DNA of 10,373 nucleotides, taken from the NCBI RefSeq assembly GCF_000275845.1, contig NW_006766951.1:18159-28531 (forward strand), given 5' to 3'. Source of the DNA: Dichomitus squalens LYAD-421 SS1. Its lineage: Eukaryota > Basidiomycota > Agaricomycetes > Polyporales > Polyporaceae. The position numbers and the translations under genes were made by a program. Every line of letters starts with the position of its first letter. Position 1 is the stretch's first letter. The notes beneath the pieces are model-generated. The model was given only the letters and a program-made list of their open reading frames with translations. It was not told the DNA's origin and searched no databases. Of the stretch, positions 1 to 8,131 are shown piece by piece.

Positions 1-1
1 T

Positions 2-163
2 TTCGAGGCGGGTCGCCCTCGAACGCGGGTTCCCAGGGGACATCGGCCTCTCTCAACTCCTCAACGTCCCGGACTTCGCGTCCGAACCCCTCACGCGGGC
101 GGGGAGGACACGGCCATGGAATTCAACCCCGACGAGACCAAGGACGATACGAACGCGTCCTGA
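2..163 (+). CDS. Partial 3' end of an unidentified + strand coding region at the window edge
   Basis: Two forward frames are open here. The frame starting at position 3 reads like protein over its first 35 or so codons (for example GFPGDIGLSQLLNVPDF), then turns into Arg/Pro-rich sequence and continues to a stop at 258-260. The frame starting at position 2 becomes protein-like from about position 110 (EDTAMEFNPDETKDD) and stops at 161-163. A switch from frame 3 to frame 2 near 105-118, through a frameshift or an unseen intron, would join the two plausible halves. I do not recognise the family. Its place just before a purine-rich stretch and a probable LTR suggests the tail of a retroelement polyprotein, but no reverse transcriptase or integrase motif is visible in this short piece. 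It could also be non-coding. Confidence 0.22.
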   Translation, partial: FEAGRPRTRVPRGHRPLSTPQRPGLRVRTPHAGGEDTAMEFNPDETKDDTNAS

Positions 164-200
164 ACGTGGACGCCCCGCCTGCGCACCGGCGCGGTCGTCC

Positions 201-211
201 AGGAGGGCGTA
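201..211 (+). other. Possible polypurine tract before the LTR
   Basis: AGGAGGG at 201-207 followed by CGTA abuts TGTAGCGC, where the candidate LTR begins. LTR retrotransposons use a purine-rich tract next to the 3' LTR to prime plus-strand DNA synthesis. The tract is short and a pyrimidine interrupts it just before the LTR, so the call depends on the LTR call. Confidence 0.3.
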
Positions 212-372
212 TGTAGCGCCCGCGTCGCGCGCTACTTCTCTTCTCTCCCTTCGTACCTGATCGACTCCGTGCTTCGGGATTGTCTCTCCTCGATCTCTCA
301 GCTTCTCTTATCTCACTCGTATCTAGCCCGAGTCTTCCCGAACCTTAGAGCTGTTATAGCGCCCATGAACCG

Positions 373-380
373 TATATAAA
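373..380 (+). promoter_or_regulatory. TATA box inside the candidate LTR
   Basis: TATATAAA lies at 373-380 in a C/T-rich context on the + strand. It points toward the 3' end of the HET gene, so any transcript starting here would run antisense into it. Confidence 0.35.
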
Positions 381-463
381 CCCAGATCTGTATGTACAAA
401 CTCCAGCGTTCAATCGAGATACTCATACCCTGTCTATCCCTCGAGCGAACCTCTCTCCCTCTC

Positions 464-504
464 GTGACGCGCCACCTACCCCTTCGGGCCAGCGAGCGCG
501 TCAC
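464..504. repeat. 9-bp perfect inverted repeat (hairpin) at the LTR right end
   Basis: GTGACGCGC at 464-472 is the exact reverse complement of GCGCGTCAC at 496-504, with a 23-nt loop. The second arm ends at the proposed terminal CA of the LTR. It also lies just downstream of the HET stop codon, so its structure could affect 3' end formation of that gene. Confidence 0.5.
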
Positions 505-536
505 ATGCCCTCACGGCCGTCCACAAGGCAATCCCG

Positions 537-2858
537 TCAAGCCGATATAACTCCCTCGCTCTTCACTCCCCCCGACGTCCCCGCCATACGACTCCGAGCG
601 CGCTGGCCCTCCTCTCCTACAGAGCCTGCCTCCGGCCCACCCGCGCTGCCCTCCGATTCGAGCATGCCAAGACGTGCATCGTCGGTGGCGCTACGGACGC
701 CGCCCCCGCTTCCCTCGGCCTCGGCCTCGACATCCTGCGCGCCCTTTTCATCGTCAGCGCCCGACGCCTGAAGCTCTTCCGCGCGGGCCGACTTGGGCGA
801 CGTGGGAGCTGTGTCCTGCAGCGGCTCGGTGACGACATCGACGCGCAGGAAGTAAAGCGATGGTGCTGCCCAGTCGAGGGCGAGCTGCACGGTGAGTCGC
901 CTTGCTTCGAGAGCGTAGGCGACTTGGTCCGACTCAGACACTCTGCGCAGCGACTCGTCCCACGGATAATGGGGACGCATCCAGTCCCGCCACTCCATAG
1001 AGCCAGAACCCACCTCCATCTCCTCAACCAAGCCAGGAGCGGGTCGCAACACCTTCACGTTGGCCTTGAGCCTCAACCGCTGACGATCGTCCTCGTCCTC
1101 GAGAGTATGCTGGTACTCGACGGCGATCCTGTGGTCGTCATTGCAAAGCATGAGCCAGTGGGTAGTCCGATGGCCCTCATCCGTCCCTCGGAGTTCCGCC
1201 GTGTACCCTTGCGCACGGAGAGCATCCCGAGTCTTCTTCAGCAGCAGCAGGTTGAGAGTCTTGTGCCGCTGACGGTGAGCATCCTCTGATTGTGCGGGAG
1301 CGCGCTCTGGCTCGGAGATGTACACGGTCTTCACCGCAATATGTTCGCGACAGCGCGCGATGGTTGCCGGCGACAAGGGGAAGAGGTCGGGATGCTCAGG
1401 ACCGCGCTCTGGTGCAGGGCTGATTATCACATGTCTGTGGTACAAGTATTCGACGCCGGACTCGGAGGGAGGGATGTAGCAGACCTGGCCGAGAAGAGCG
1501 CCAGGGTAGTCGTCGTGTTCGCACCCGAGGATAACTAGGAACCACTGTGGCTCCGGAGTGTCAAGATAGTACTCTGTCGGACGCTGAGGAAGACAAAGCG
1601 AGAGTGGTACGACGGGTAACTTGGTGCGGATGCCGTGTGGGGTGAAGGTATATTTGGGAGCCGGAAGGTCGTTGAGCTCGAGCCGATGGAACACATCATG
1701 AAAAGGGATGGCTCGAATCTTACCCCCGTTTTGAAAGCTGCCAATGTCTGACTCGAAGGGTGTTGAACCCGCTTTCCATATGTTGAATGACTGAGCGTCA
1801 TGTAGCGACTGGACAAGATCCTGATCGGGTTTGCAGCCCCCGTAGATTCCCGGCCTCCACGCGAAGAGGCTCAAGTCAGGGATGCGCCGCACGATCTCCT
1901 CCTGCAGCCGCCGGAATGCGCGCGACCCTTCGCCATAGAGCGTGGGCATGTTGATGTTGAAGATTCCCAGAAGCGAGTACGCTCGGTCCTCCTCCCGCGT
2001 CGTCTCCCGCCGCGCTGCCCACGAGAGTCGCTGGGCCACGCTGAACTCGTCGAGCGGCTTCGCGTGCAACAGAGCCTGCCAAGGGATGCCTGTGATCTCC
2101 TGGACAAGGTCATAGAGCGTGTGCTTCCTGCCGATTTCCGTCCAGTCGTCTGCGAGGAACGCCATGGAGGAAGGGGCGATGAGCTCCTGGAGCGTCCACC
2201 CACGCCGGTGCCATCGGCTCTCACGGAAGGTGGACCCACGCCGATGGGGATTTTTGCCAGGTGGAACGTCTGCCAGGTAGGCGTAGCACAGATCTGCGCG
2301 GCCATACCATAGGTACATGGAGTTAATAGACTCCGTCAACTCTGAGCTGCTCGTTTTGTCGATGCAACACGAGTCGATCCACAGGTATCGGTACCCGGCC
2401 TCGCGCGCGACCCTGCACGCCTCTCGGATCTTCGGCGAAAGTCGAGGATCGGACCAGATAGACGTGATAGCAGTGGGAGTAGGCACTTTGCGCGGTGTGC
2501 TGGGTCGATGAACTGGCTGAGAAGACGTGCTCGACGAGGCGGAGCGTGAGCTATGTCTCGTCAACCGCCGTATGCCGCCGCGGAGGGAGTGAAGGACCTT
2601 GGCACCTGACCCCGGGGCCGAGCGAGCCATAGATTGGCCAATGTCCCGAGACTTTCGAGCCAGCCTGCGAGCGAGGCCAGCGGGTAAGCTGAGGAGGTGT
2701 AGTCGGCCCTTGGCATTGTACGAGTTCTGAATGTGTCGAACATCCTGATACGACTGTTCGCCCTTGACCCGGTCCCATACGTGCGACAGGATCGCGTATT
2801 CTATCGTCTTGGGGTCCTTCTCCACAAACTGGCCTGTGTGCGTATCGAGCAGCCTCAT
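537..2858 (-). CDS. HET-domain (heterokaryon incompatibility) protein
   Basis: The 773-residue single-exon frame has the motifs of the fungal HET domain in order: YAILSHVW (21-28), PKIREAC (142-148), YLWIDSCCIDK (158-168), RGWTLQELIAP (219-229) and EDRAYSLLGIF...LYGEG..AFRRLQEEI (290-322). The start MRLLDTHTG is typical of basidiomycete HET proteins, and the ATG has A at -3. Known HET proteins act in non-self recognition and can trigger cell death on cell fusion; the role of this one is inferred. After the domain (330-700) is the long extension common in basidiomycete versions (possibly DUF8212-like), ending in an acidic Glu/Gly/Ala-rich tail. A basic Arg/Ser-rich insert of about 90 residues (45-134) splits the domain between its first two motifs. 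No signal peptide or membrane segment is seen. A decayed partial copy lies at 4646-4976 on the other strand. No NACHT or NB-ARC domain is attached. Confidence 0.93.
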   Translation of the reverse strand: MRLLDTHTGQFVEKDPKTIEYAILSHVWDRVKGEQSYQDVRHIQNSYNAKGRLHLLSLPAGLARRLARKSRDIGQSMARSAPGSGAKVLHSLRGGIRRLTRHSSRSASSSTSSQPVHRPSTPRKVPTPTAITSIWSDPRLSPKIREACRVAREAGYRYLWIDSCCIDKTSSSELTESINSMYLWYGRADLCYAYLADVPPGKNPHRRGSTFRESRWHRRGWTLQELIAPSSMAFLADDWTEIGRKHTLYDLVQEITGIPWQALLHAKPLDEFSVAQRLSWAARRETTREEDRAYSLLGIFNINMPTLYGEGSRAFRRLQEEIVRRIPDLSLFAWRPGIYGGCKPDQDLVQSLHDAQSFNIWKAGSTPFESDIGSFQNGGKIRAIPFHDVFHRLELNDLPAPKYTFTPHGIRTKLPVVPLSLCLPQRPTEYYLDTPEPQWFLVILGCEHDDYPGALLGQVCYIPPSESGVEYLYHRHVIISPAPERGPEHPDLFPLSPATIARCREHIAVKTVYISEPERAPAQSEDAHRQRHKTLNLLLLKKTRDALRAQGYTAELRGTDEGHRTTHWLMLCNDDHRIAVEYQHTLEDEDDRQRLRLKANVKVLRPAPGLVEEMEVGSGSMEWRDWMRPHYPWDESLRRVSESDQVAYALEARRLTVQLALDWAAPSLYFLRVDVVTEPLQDTAPTSPKSARAEELQASGADDEKGAQDVEAEAEGSGGGVRSATDDARLGMLESEGSAGGPEAGSVGEEGQRARSRMAGTSGGVKSEGVISA

Positions 2859-3244
2859 CTTCGCGCACGGTGTTCAGAGGGACAAAGCAATCACCTGTCA
2901 GCCGCCATATCAGCGATGTGCACCTCGAGGCTCTGAGGGCTCACTCACGACGGGCTGCTCAGTCAAGTGCTCCCGGCGCTGCTCCTAGTCAACGACTCGG
3001 AAAGACGCGGAGTATTGCGAAGGCAGCGCTAGTCCTGAACACGGGCAACCGTCAGCTTTGACGATGAGACTGAAGACACGGAAGATTTACCTGGGGGAAA
3101 GAGAACACTGACGCCTACTGGTTACGGAGCAGCTCGACGCACCCTTTTCACCGTTCGCAGGCGGTGGCTGCTTCGATGCAAGGCGGTGCCGGCAACACAC
3201 CGTCACTGTAGCGCGCATTGTTGATGGCCTGTCGGTCCACAAAC

Positions 3245-3254
3245 TTTATATATA
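3245..3254 (-). promoter_or_regulatory. Possible TATA box upstream of the HET gene
   Basis: On the minus strand the sequence reads TATATATAAA, about 390 bp before the HET start codon. That would mean a 5' leader of about 350 nt, long for a fungal gene, and there is no closer TATA-like motif. It may be chance in a non-coding stretch. Confidence 0.22.
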
Positions 3255-4428
3255 GCACAGCAATCTCCTGATCCTGTGTAGACTTCCCGAACCAAGCAGA
3301 CCACGATGCCATTATGACAGACAAGTCCACCCACATCATGTTGATTTGCTGATAGGACATGGCACTCCAGATCCCACACTCGCCGAAGACATGCTTTCTA
3401 GAGTCCACGTCCTCTGTGTGTCGTCGAGGAACTCATTGTCATTGCGTGAGGAACCGATGCGCGCATACATCTTACATGCGCAGCAGGTACATACCAAAGA
3501 CAGCGAGGAACGAAGTCCCCTGTCTGACGTCTCCGCCAGGCCTCAGCTACATTCCCAGTTTGATACAACCGACGAGAAAAGAATCAGGGGGTGTCCGATA
3601 CACTGCGGAATGTTTTCTAACTGTCTCGTGAGTTCGAATGTATCCTTCTCCCCGAGCTTTGCGCGACAGGCTGCTCGAGCTGTGTGGCCATTACGAAATG
3701 GGTCGGTGCGCCTATCGAAGGTAACGCGTCTGCAAGGTTTCATACAATACACGTGCATGTCAACGAGATTTAATAGGGGTCCAATAGAAATACAGCGGGG
3801 ACACACGGTGGACGAACGTGGTGGTAGTTGACAGCTCCTTCTCGCACAGAAGGCATATCGGCAGCTGTCTGTCACCTGGTGTGGTGCATTGGACTATGGC
3901 TCAGACATCTCCCACCTGCTGTCGGGGGCGTCAACTAGAGGGAAGTCGCAGGGAACATGTATGTCCGGACCCGGTACCTGAGCGAGGGAATCGAGAGTTG
4001 GCTGCGTACATGCTTCATTCCGGATGCGAGTTCAGGCCTGGTTTAGCTACAGCGTTAGGAATATACTCGGCCTGAAGAGAGAAAGACGGCGTATCCGTGC
4101 TGTTCACCGCACGTTGTCATCGCTGGTAATCGGCTGTGCAATGGGGTCAACGGGGTCAGAAGCGTGGTTGCGCTGAGGCAGCAAGCGCCAATGCGAGGAA
4201 CCTGGAAAAACGCGTGGAGTCACACGGTGACTGGCACATCGTCACAGGGCACGCTCGGGCTGTCCGCGCTTCCGAGTCTTGCCTCTCGACGCTACGCCAT
4301 CATCGTGCATCGTCTTTTTCCTGCAAGCGCACTGGATATTGTTACGACTCATATCCAACTTCATTGATGTGCCAAACGCATCGCGCTTCATGACCCCGCG
4401 CCGCGTCTCCACACCGTACTAATGAGTG

Positions 4429-4458
4429 CTCCGCAGCCCGTTACTCCGCAGCCCGTTA
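4429..4458. repeat. Two tandem copies of a 15-bp unit
   Basis: CTCCGCAGCCCGTTA occurs exactly twice in a row, at 4429-4443 and 4444-4458. It lies in non-coding sequence about 190 bp before the HET remnant. No function is evident; replication slippage is the simplest origin. Confidence 0.8.
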
Positions 4459-4645
4459 CTTACTCGATTGTTTAACTCGACGCTCGTCAGTTCACAACCT
4501 TCGTCAAACTTCGGCTTCTCTATAACGGCACCCTGAAGCACCCGTCGTTATCGTTTGACTCGCCAGCTCTTTCGTATGAACACCTTTCCCCGTCACATTG
4601 TCGAAATTCTGGCCACCGGCGGTGCATGCGTGTCTGGCTCTGCCC

Positions 4646-4976
4646 ATGGAGGTCGTCGTACTCGCTCACGACGCAGATCAGATCGCCGTCGAGCTCGGCT
4701 TTGATTGGGTGGTGCCATCGCATTACACACTGCGCGTGGATGTCGTCTCCAAGACGCCGCAGGGCACACAGCACCGACGTCGCCCTAGTCGCCCGAGGTG
4801 GAAGAGCTTCCGGTGTCGACGACTGACGTTGGAAGGAGGGTGCCGGGTGACGTTTTGGTATGCTGGATTCGGAGGGCAGCGCGGGTGGACCGGAGGCAGG
4901 CTCAGACGTAGAGGAGGGTGGAGTGCGCTCAGGGTCAAATGGCGGATCGGAAGGCGAGGAAGCTGTATGGGCTTGA
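4646..4976 (+). pseudogene. Remnant of a HET-gene paralogue (3' end only), inverted relative to the intact copy
   Basis: The + strand here matches the C-terminal coding part of the HET gene at 537-2858. From about 4649 the frame reads QIAVELGFDWVVPSHYTLRV, aligned with the intact gene's TVQLALDWAAPSLYFLRV. The match moves to a second frame near 4760-4800 (GTGGAAGAGCTTC is shared) and to a third at 4851, which reads RFGMLDSEGSAGGPEAGS against RLGMLESEGSAGGPEAGS and stops at 4974-4976. At DNA level, 4869-4903 and the reverse complement of 622-656 agree at 34 of 35 bases. With at least two frame changes and no HET domain, this copy cannot make a HET protein. It ends in a stop close to where the intact gene ends, so the tail was duplicated as a unit. 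Conservation is uneven, strongest in the last 130 bp. Confidence 0.85.
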
Positions 4977-5372
4977 TGTGCTTGATGGGACCGCGTATTG
5001 GATGACCTCAGGGGAGCCTATGGCCAACTGCTTGGTGAACTATTTCTTGTCTGTTGTACATTTTACCTCTCGAAAGGGCACTCCAAGATGTCGTTGATCA
5101 GCATATCACCAACTCCGGCCGCGTGACCATATGAGAGCGATGAAGGAAGACTGGCGAACTCGCAGTGCGCGCGGTAGGAGGGCCTTTCACGCTCTGAGAC
5201 GCAAAGGAAGGAGAACTGACCAAGCTGTTGTATACAAAGAGTGTCATAGTACAGTTCCGCCGGCATCAAACGCATAAGCAACAGATTGCGATTCTTCACC
5301 ACCAAGCCCCAACGGACACCAGACATTCGGGGACATCACCGCTCCAACGTGCGACCGAACAAACTCATACTC
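4977..5372. other. Intergenic stretch between the HET remnant and the AAA gene
   Basis: About 400 bp between two 3' ends that face each other: the HET remnant on the + strand and the AAA gene on the minus strand. A minus-strand open frame of 87 codons (5063-5326) has no family signature. It could hold a terminal AAA exon if the GTAAGT donor at 5380 is used, but I see no acceptor at the usual intron distance. The stretch probably contains the 3' UTRs. Confidence 0.5.
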
Positions 5373-8131
5373 CTACTTACTTTGCAAAAAGGCGGAGAAC
5401 GCCTCCACCTGTTTCAGGGATTCGTCAAAGTGCTCATACCCAACAGCCTCCTCACGAAACCGTGCGAGCGCCACCGCAGTGTCGCAGATGTTTTCGATCT
5501 GGTGGCCATTCACGTTGCGCGACGCCAATTTCTCGACAAGGCTCTCTGCGACGTTGCCGGAGACACCGTGGTTCTCGAGACAAGCGTGCCAGATCCGGCC
5601 TCGAGTTTCGGACGTCAGTGCTGGGAAGGCAAGAGGGAGACGGATCCGTGAGCGGAGGCCTTCGTCGAACAGGGGGGCACTACGGGTCGTGAAGAAGACA
5701 ACGCCACGGTGCTTGTCCAACATCCGCGTGCTGCAAGATTCGTCAGCGGTCAAAGGGCAGTCAGTGAGGAGAGTGGCGACTCATACATCATGGTGGTTAC
5801 CGCGTCCCGCTGCCCCACTGCGATGGATAAGTCGGGTGTGGCACCCTTCAACGGCACCAGAGAGAAGTCCGCCTGGAAATGGTGACATCAGAGTACGAAG
5901 AAGGTTGGAGCAGAGAAAGCCCTACTCCATCGATGACCAGGACCGCGTTCCAGCGCGCCGCATCATTGAACGTGTCAGCCACAGCACCGAATTCATCCCA
6001 GGAGGTAAAGAGGTCCGCGCTGTCAACTCGGTACACCGGCCGCTGGAGGTACTCGCTGACCGCCTTGACACAGAACGTCTTGCCTACGCCGGAAGGGCCA
6101 TGGAGGACAGACACAAGCCCCTTGCGTTCGCCACGAAGAGAGCTCTCACGATTGATGTCCAGATGCGAACGAAGCAGCTCCTTTCCGGGAATGAGAAGAG
6201 TGTCAAGTGCGCGTTGAGCCCACTCGATCTCGGCAAAATTGCGAACATCCAAGCACACTAGAGTGACCATGGAATCAGTGTTGATCCCACGGGACAGGAT
6301 ATGTGAGGACATACGCCATCGCTTCTCCTCAAAGCTGAAGCCGTATACGATGGCTGGCGTGAGGAGCAGCTCGTCGTCGGAAAGTGGGAGCTCGGTTACG
6401 GGCTCCCTTTCTTCTATCATATGAGTCACTGTTCGTGGTGAGTCGCATCAGCGCTCCATAGGAATGATATCACGGCGATATAGCATACTCTCGTAGTCGC
6501 CATCTGCATCCTGATAAATCGGTGCATAGGAATCGAGCGAGCGACCCGGGTGTGGTACGTCGCGCGCAGGTTGCGTGCGTGCAAACCTCGCTAAGGGAAA
6601 GATGTTAGTCGGAGATTACAAGCTAAACCACTAATTCAGGAACACCTTTGTCGATGACCACCCGCGAGTCAAGCTATGCTCACAGTCAGCTATTTCGATC
6701 CAAGCGCCCGAATACATTACGCACTCGATAGGTCCCAGGAACGTTTCGCCTCTGCGCACTTGTTTCGTGACCGACAGCAACACCCTTGTAGTGCGCATGC
6801 TTGTAACCGTGCGCGCCGCACAGCGAGGCCCACTTTCGTCCGCGCTCGACAAGGGTCTTCTTCAGGTTTTCCGCATCAGGGTGGAAACGAAGCGGGTAGA
6901 TCGGCAAGTCGGTGATCTTCTTCTCCCCGTCCCCAAAGAACGTCGTGGACGCGATATATTCATCCCAGCGAGAATATCCGTACCACTCTCTGGAACGGAA
7001 TCCTCCCATGCCATCCTCATTCTCTCGCCCGTCGTCAAGGCTTCGGAGCTCGATAAACTCGCAGGACAGGTGATAGCACCGCTCAGCGCTGTCGGTCTTC
7101 AAATAGTCACTGGTCCGGATACGGACGGCGTAAGGTTCACTGGTATAGGGACACTTGGTGATGGCAATCTCCATTGGCACAAAGATCGTCCAAAGAAGCT
7201 CGAAGGTGATGTTTCTGGTGTCTGTAAGAGTGCGGATGGCCGTGAGGGTCTTGGAGTACTCCTTGCGGACGAGGTCCACAAGCACCTGGAGCGCTACAAG
7301 CTCGTGGTCCTCCTCATCCGTGCGAGAACGGGAGAGGAGAGATGCCTCGTGCTCGAGAAATCTGGGGAGAAGCTGGACAAACAAGGTAGCGGGAAACTGG
7401 GTATGGAAAGACTTGGATTCAGCTATGTCTGAAGCCTGCGCAATAAGAAGACGTACTAGTTCATCCCATTTGAGCCACGGTATATGCCCCATGATAGTGC
7501 GGCAGGCCGTCTTCAGGTAGGGATGGTTTATACTGATAGTGTACGTCGGTGTCTTGTCACCAGTGCTCGGATCGGGAAGCCTCTTAATCAGCGTCAGATA
7601 GGTACCCTTCGGGACGTCATGAATAGGGTCGCTCGTCTTCGCGTAGCCACTGTGCATGATGTCTTCCACAGGGAGTTTGTCAGGACATCCCTGGTGTTTC
7701 TCCCAATTCTTGGTAACTGAATCGAAACGCTCCTCGATGTAGTGAACGTGAGGTTGCCCCGCGAGAGGCATGAACGCGGTTGAGGCGACCGACAGGCTGT
7801 CTTCTGCGACGTCCCTGGACTCAAAAGAGGAGGCTTTCGCAAGAGGGCCGCCGTCATCAGGCAAGGCTTGGTGGGAAGACACTGCGTTGCACATGAGGCT
7901 CTGCAGGAACCCTTTGATGGAAGCCTGTGTGAGCATATAGTGAGAAGACAAACAGCGACGATTAGCAAGAGATGGAAATTCAAGCGCACCGTCTTCGATA
8001 TAGTCATGACTGGATATAACACGGGGCACTTGATGACGCGGAGTACTAGTAGACAGGTGGGTAGGGCCCTGGGGAGAGAGAGGCATGGGTCGACGACATT
8101 TATACTGACAAGCGTCGAAGAGCTCCCACAT
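5373..8131 (-). CDS. AAA ATPase with DUF7025-like N-terminal region (multi-exon; may be decaying)
   Basis: Suggested exons on the minus strand are 8131-6725, 6673-6646, 6590-6474, 6428-6315, 6257-5926, 5872-5787 and 5730-5373. Phases agree throughout and give about 813 residues. The N-terminal half has family hallmarks: FELLWTIFVP (310-319), then FFGDGEKKITDLPIYPLRF (398-416), LVERGRKW (427-434) and HYKG (447-450), as in fungal DUF7025-AAA proteins. The ATPase part has Walker A GPSGVGKT (609-616), Walker B VLVIDGAD (661-668), a sensor-1 strand VVFFTTR (705-711) and SRI (722-724) at the arginine-finger position. The Walker B Glu is Gly (G666) and the sensor-1 Asn is Arg (R711), so hydrolysis may be impaired. 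The segment at 6429-6473 carries an in-frame TGA unless it is an intron. The start is uncertain: 8131 is the first ATG of the open frame, and upstream exons are possible. The cellular role of this family is not known to me. Confidence 0.82.
5731..5786 (-). other. AAA gene intron (56 nt)
   Basis: The intron begins with a strong GTATGAGT donor, carries two CTGAC branch-type sites and ends TTGCAG. Splicing joins RDAVTTM to an Ile codon split by the intron and then TRMLDKHRGVVFF, in frame with the sensor-1 exon. Confidence 0.85.
5873..5925 (-). other. AAA gene intron (53 nt) just after the Walker B aspartate
   Basis: The intron begins GTAGGG, has a CTGAT branch site and ends TTTCCAG. Splicing converts a frame that ends at a stop (5848-5850) into VLVIDG-ADFSL, the expected continuation of a Walker B strand. 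Confidence 0.85.
6258..6314 (-). other. AAA gene intron (57 nt, read-through open)
   Basis: The intron begins with a perfect GTATGT donor, has a CTGAT branch site and ends TCTAG. It is 57 nt without a stop, so a plain open-frame search reads through it. Removing it joins YGFSFEEKRW to LCLDVRNFAEIEW, which restores the spacing usual in this family (YGFS..K.W...D...IEW). Confidence 0.82.
6429..6473 (-). other. Doubtful 45-nt intron, or exon with a premature stop (TGA at 6448-6450)
   Basis: Read straight through, the AAA frame contains TGA at 6448-6450, with the same frame open on both sides (SMLYRRDIIPMER before, CDSPRTVTHMIEE after). Alternatively GTGATA...AACAG is a 45-nt intron with a CTGAT branch site. 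Its length is a multiple of three, so the frame alone cannot decide. The donor is weaker and the intron shorter than the others in this gene. Confidence 0.5.
6591..6645 (-). other. AAA gene intron (55 nt)
   Basis: The intron begins GTGTTC and has the branch site CTAAC 14-18 nt before a pyrimidine-rich CCCTTAG acceptor. It leaves a 28-nt micro-exon (6646-6673) between it and the previous intron. Removal keeps the frame open into ARFARTQPARD. Confidence 0.75.
6674..6724 (-). other. AAA gene intron (51 nt)
   Basis: The intron begins GTGCGT, has a GCTGAC branch site and ends CATAG. Unspliced, the frame hits a stop at 6686-6688. Removing it joins ...PGTYR to LDSRVVIDK, which resembles the conserved R-V-V-D stretch after DUF7025 in relatives. 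Confidence 0.8.

Larger units (their letters stand above)
212..505 (+). mobile_element. Probable 3' (or solo) LTR of an LTR retrotransposon
   Basis: The segment starts TGTAGCGCCC and ends GCGCGTCACA. These ends form an imperfect inverted repeat (7 of 10 positions) with the standard TG...CA termini. A short purine tract precedes it and a TATATAAA box lies at 373-380, about 160 bp in, as expected for a U3 promoter. The right part is C/T-rich. A perfect 7-bp inverted repeat (213-219 with 229-235) sits at the left end and a perfect 9-bp one (464-472 with 496-504) at the right end. If real, this is the 3' LTR of an element to the left, and the HET gene's 3' flank (stop codon at 537-539) would be supplied by it. 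No second LTR copy is in the window, so the boundaries are inferred. Confidence 0.4.
2859..4645. other. Intergenic region with no supported gene
   Basis: About 1.8 kb separates the HET start from the HET remnant. It holds only short open frames of 60-160 codons on both strands, none with a recognisable domain, clear low-complexity pattern or consistent exon structure. The longest, at 3346-3831 on the + strand, overlaps other frames on both strands and reads like chance sequence. The 5' part (2859 to about 3250) must contain the HET promoter and leader. A small tandem repeat lies at 4429-4458. I saw no further HET similarity here. Confidence 0.6.

Noticed and set aside
924..1289. Several + strand frames of 80-120 codons within 900-2500
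   Set aside because: They are antisense shadows of the HET gene, whose conserved motifs fix the minus strand as coding.
3346..3831. A 161-codon + strand open frame and overlapping frames on both strands
   Set aside because: No recognisable motif, poor start context, other frames of similar length overlap it, and there is no exon-like structure. It is most likely chance in intergenic DNA.
3790..3880. A minus-strand CLLCEKEL-like zinc-finger hint
   Set aside because: Only two Cys pairs can be arranged, the frame closes soon after, and no paired ligand set or domain context follows.
5063..5326. An 87-codon minus-strand frame as a last exon of the AAA gene
   Set aside because: A good GTAAGT donor exists at 5380, but I found no acceptor with a branch site at the 50-60 nt distance used by the other introns, and the TAG inside the donor already ends the frame where family members usually end.
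5479..6261. A 260-codon open frame on the + strand
   Set aside because: It is antisense to the AAA ATPase exons, crosses its introns and has no family signature. The minus strand explains the conservation here.
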